A DNA stretch of 64,000 bases, from the NCBI RefSeq assembly GCF_019635465.1, contig NZ_JAHBZK010000012.1:1-64000 (forward strand). Reading direction: 5' to 3'. Origin of the DNA: Hydrogenophaga sp. (GTDB taxonomy: Bacteria > Pseudomonadota > Gammaproteobacteria > Burkholderiales > Burkholderiaceae_C). The translations under genes and the position numbers were made by a program. The notes beneath the pieces are model-generated. The model did not search any database, was not told where the DNA came from, and was given only the letters and a program-made list of their open reading frames with translations. Numbering within the stretch: the stretch's first letter is position 1; each line of letters opens with the position of its first letter. Shown one piece after another: positions 62,290-64,000 of this stretch.

Positions 62290-63639
62290 ATGTTCAAGAA
62301 GATCCTGATCGCCAACCGCGGCGAGATAGCGCTGAGGATTCAGCGTGCCTGCCGCGAGATGGGCATCAAGGCGGTGATGGTCTATTCGGAGGCCGATCGC
62401 GACGCCAAGTACGTCAAGCTCGCAGACGAGGCCGTGTGCATCGGCCCTGCGCAGTCCGGGCAGAGCTACCTCAACATGCCGGCCATCATCTCGGCAGCCG
62501 AAGTCACCGATGCCGAGGCCATCCACCCCGGCTATGGCTTCCTGTCCGAAAACGCCGACTTTGCCGAGCGCGTCGAGAAGAGCGGGTTCACCTTCATCGG
62601 ACCGACTCCGGATTCGATCCGGCTTATGGGCGATAAGGTGTCGGCCAAGCAGGCGATGATCAAGGCGGGCGTGCCCTGCGTGCCTGGCTCCGATGGTGCC
62701 TTGCCGGATGACCCTGTCGTCATCAAGCGCACCGCCAAGGCGGTCGGCTATCCGGTGATCATCAAGGCTGCGGGCGGCGGCGGTGGCCGTGGCATGCGGG
62801 TGGTGCACACCGAAGCGGCGCTGCTGCACGCCGTGCAGACCACCAAGGCGGAAGCAGGCGCTGCGTTCGGCAACGCCGAGGTCTACATGGAGAAGTTTCT
62901 CCAGAACCCGCGCCACATCGAAATCCAGGTGCTGGCCGATCAGCACCGAAACGCGGTGTACCTCGGTGAGCGCGACTGCTCCATGCAGCGCCGCCACCAG
63001 AAGGTGATCGAAGAAGCACCCGCTCCCGGCATTCCGCGTCGGCTGATCGAGAAGATTGGCGAGCGCTGCGCTGCAGCCTGCAAGAAGATCGGCTACCGCG
63101 GCGCCGGCACTTTCGAGTTCCTCTTCGAGAACGGCGAGTTCTATTTCATCGAGATGAACACCCGGGTGCAGGTCGAACATCCTGTGACCGAATGGATCAC
63201 CGGCATCGACATCGTGCGCACCCAGATTGCGGTGGCCGCGGGTGAGAAGCTGCCATTCACGCAACGGCAGATCCAGCTCAAAGGGCATGCCATCGAGTGC
63301 CGCGTGAACGCCGAAGACCCCTACAAGTTCACGCCGTCGCCCGGGCGCATCACGATGTGGCATTCCCCTGGCGGGCCGGGCGTGCGCGTGGACTCGCACG
63401 CGTACTCCAATTACTTCGTGCCCCCCAACTACGACTCCATGATCGGAAAGATCATCGTGCACGGTGACACTCGCGAGCAAGCGCTGGCGCGTATGCGCAC
63501 GGCCCTGGCAGAGATGGTGGTCGAGGGCATCAAGACCAATGTCCCGCTGCATCGGGAGCTGATGGTCGACGCCAACTTCGTGGCTGGCGGCACCAACATC
63601 CACTACCTTGAAGAGTGGCTGTCCCAACGTGAGCGCTGA
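62290..63639 (+). CDS. accC: biotin carboxylase of acetyl-CoA carboxylase
   Basis: Carboxylates biotin on AccB with ATP and bicarbonate, in malonyl-CoA synthesis. It has 449 residues, the standard length. Motifs: [31 protein letters not shown], the glycine-rich ATP loop [32 protein letters not shown] and [15 protein letters not shown] strong hairpin terminator lies 16 bp after its stop. Confidence 0.98.
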   Translation: MFKKILIANRGEIALRIQRACREMGIKAVMVYSEADRDAKYVKLADEAVCIGPAQSGQSYLNMPAIISAAEVTDAEAIHPGYGFLSENADFAERVEKSGFTFIGPTPDSIRLMGDKVSAKQAMIKAGVPCVPGSDGALPDDPVVIKRTAKAVGYPVIIKAAGGGGGRGMRVVHTEAALLHAVQTTKAEAGAAFGNAEVYMEKFLQNPRHIEIQVLADQHRNAVYLGERDCSMQRRHQKVIEEAPAPGIPRRLIEKIGERCAAACKKIGYRGAGTFEFLFENGEFYFIEMNTRVQVEHPVTEWITGIDIVRTQIAVAAGEKLPFTQRQIQLKGHAIECRVNAEDPYKFTPSPGRITMWHSPGGPGVRVDSHAYSNYFVPPNYDSMIGKIIVHGDTREQALARMRTALAEMVVEGIKTNVPLHRELMVDANFVAGGTNIHYLEEWLSQRER

Positions 63640-64000
63640 GCACGACGCCACCCCGACCCGGCCGCAGGCCGGGTCTTTGTTTGAGCTGGTGCTGCTGGTC
63701 CCAGAGGCGGCGGTGGAGCCCGTGGGCGACGCGCTGGACGCACTGGACGCGCTCAGCACCTCGGTCGAGGACGCCGACGCCATGACGCAGGCCGAGCAGG
63801 CCCTGTTTGGCGAGCCGGGCATGCCACCGCCCAAAGAAGGTTGGCAGCGATCCAGGGTGGTCGCGCTGTTTGTTGACGAGGCCGCCGCACGGGAAGCTGC
63901 CCAGCTGTTGCAGGCGCAGGATTTCTTCACCGAATGCCTGGTACAGGGCATCCGTGTCGTCGCCGATCAGGACTGGGTTCGGCTGACGCAATCGCAGTTC
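63629..64000 (+). CDS. prmA: ribosomal protein L11 methyltransferase, N-terminal part
   Basis: The gene runs off the right edge; 124 codons are present from the GTG at 63629. The sequence [54 protein letters not shown] and [15 protein letters not shown] is the N-terminal substrate-binding domain of PrmA, which trimethylates L11. The methyltransferase fold is outside the window. Family members usually begin at the FEL block, so a TTG at 63677 is an alternative start, lying in the T-tract of the accC terminator. Confidence 0.85.
   Translation, partial: MSAEHDATPTRPQAGSLFELVLLVPEAAVEPVGDALDALDALSTSVEDADAMTQAEQALFGEPGMPPPKEGWQRSRVVALFVDEAAAREAAQLLQAQDFFTECLVQGIRVVADQDWVRLTQSQF
63655..63682 (+). 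terminator. terminator-like hairpin after accC, within prmA start region
   Basis: GACCCGGCC, loop GCA, GGCCGGGTC, then TTTGTTT. A perfect nine-pair stem with a T-rich tail. It falls inside the prmA reading frame if prmA starts at 63629, and its T-tract contains the alternative TTG start at 63677. Confidence 0.75.

Noticed and set aside
1-64000. CRISPR arrays, tRNA or rRNA genes, transposases, prophage genes
   Set aside because: Looked for regular spacer-repeat patterns, cloverleaf ends, and integrase/transposase motifs other than XerC; none were found. The repeat arrays at 33237 and 35835 lack uniform spacers and are inverted, so they are not CRISPR.

Overview
This 64 kb window is chromosomal DNA of a high-GC betaproteobacterium, most likely a Comamonadaceae member (Hydrogenophaga/Acidovorax/Variovorax-like). 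The evidence is the order dapF-DUF484-xerC, COG0523 GTPase-dksA-STAS protein-hslVU running into the division/cell-wall (dcw) cluster, a meso-DAP type MurE (DNPR motif), mpl, and accB-accC-prmA. The genus is an inference from gene order and protein style; no search was run.

Layout. 1-3.7 kb: start of an FAD oxidoreductase, DUF2239 protein, MATE exporter, RNase P RNA, and a MarR-GNAT fusion with a palindromic operator. 3.7-11.5 kb (minus strand): a spermidine/putrescine-type ABC importer (ATPase, Tat-exported binding protein, two permeases), then a GntR/FCD regulator, an Asp/Glu-racemase-like enzyme and a NUDIX-metallo-beta-lactamase fusion; a 14-bp-arm inverted repeat lies at the importer promoter. 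11.6-22.3 kb: dapF, DUF484, xerC, secreted DsrE protein, rRNA methyltransferase, zinc GTPase, Lys/Ala-rich DksA fusion, STAS protein, hslV, hslU. 22.5-40.4 kb: a complete dcw cluster, mraZ-rsmH-ftsL-ftsI-murE-murF-mraY-murD-ftsW-murG-murC-ddl-ftsQ-ftsA-ftsZ, mostly with 1-14 nt overlaps. The order is interrupted by short palindromic repeat arrays at ftsW/murG and murC/ddl. 40.4-43.5 kb: a 1034-residue unrecognised protein, antiparallel, between ftsZ and lpxC. 43.7-51.4 kb: lpxC, a 58-residue membrane protein, ruvC, and phospholipid, peptidoglycan, TonB and RNase genes on the minus strand. 51.4-55 kb: rodA, a beta-hydroxyacid dehydrogenase and tldD. 55.1-57.3 kb: chromate-resistance pair. 57.3-58.7 kb: DAHP synthase behind an aromatic-codon leader peptide and attenuator. 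58.7-64 kb: small hypothetical, mpl, hypothetical, TlpA-like thioredoxin, accB, accC and the start of prmA.

Functional theme: most of the window builds and divides the envelope. Lipid II synthesis and division (dcw, rodA, mtgA), peptide recycling (mpl), precursor meso-DAP (dapF), lipid A (lpxC), phospholipids (plsC, cdsA-like) and fatty-acid initiation (accBC) all lie together.

Most noteworthy signals: (i) a full ribosome-mediated attenuator for aromatic amino acids before DAHP synthase; (ii) a recurrent -10-like hexamer 7-9 nt before at least ten start codons, calibrated by rnpB, implying many leaderless mRNAs; (iii) the orphan 1034-residue protein at the end of the dcw cluster; (iv) arrays of a 12-bp ATGACRAATGAC unit in two dcw junctions; (v) a roughly 90-residue acidic/proline insertion in MurD and a histone-like extension on a Cys-poor DksA. 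No tRNA, rRNA operon, CRISPR array, transposase or prophage gene was seen.
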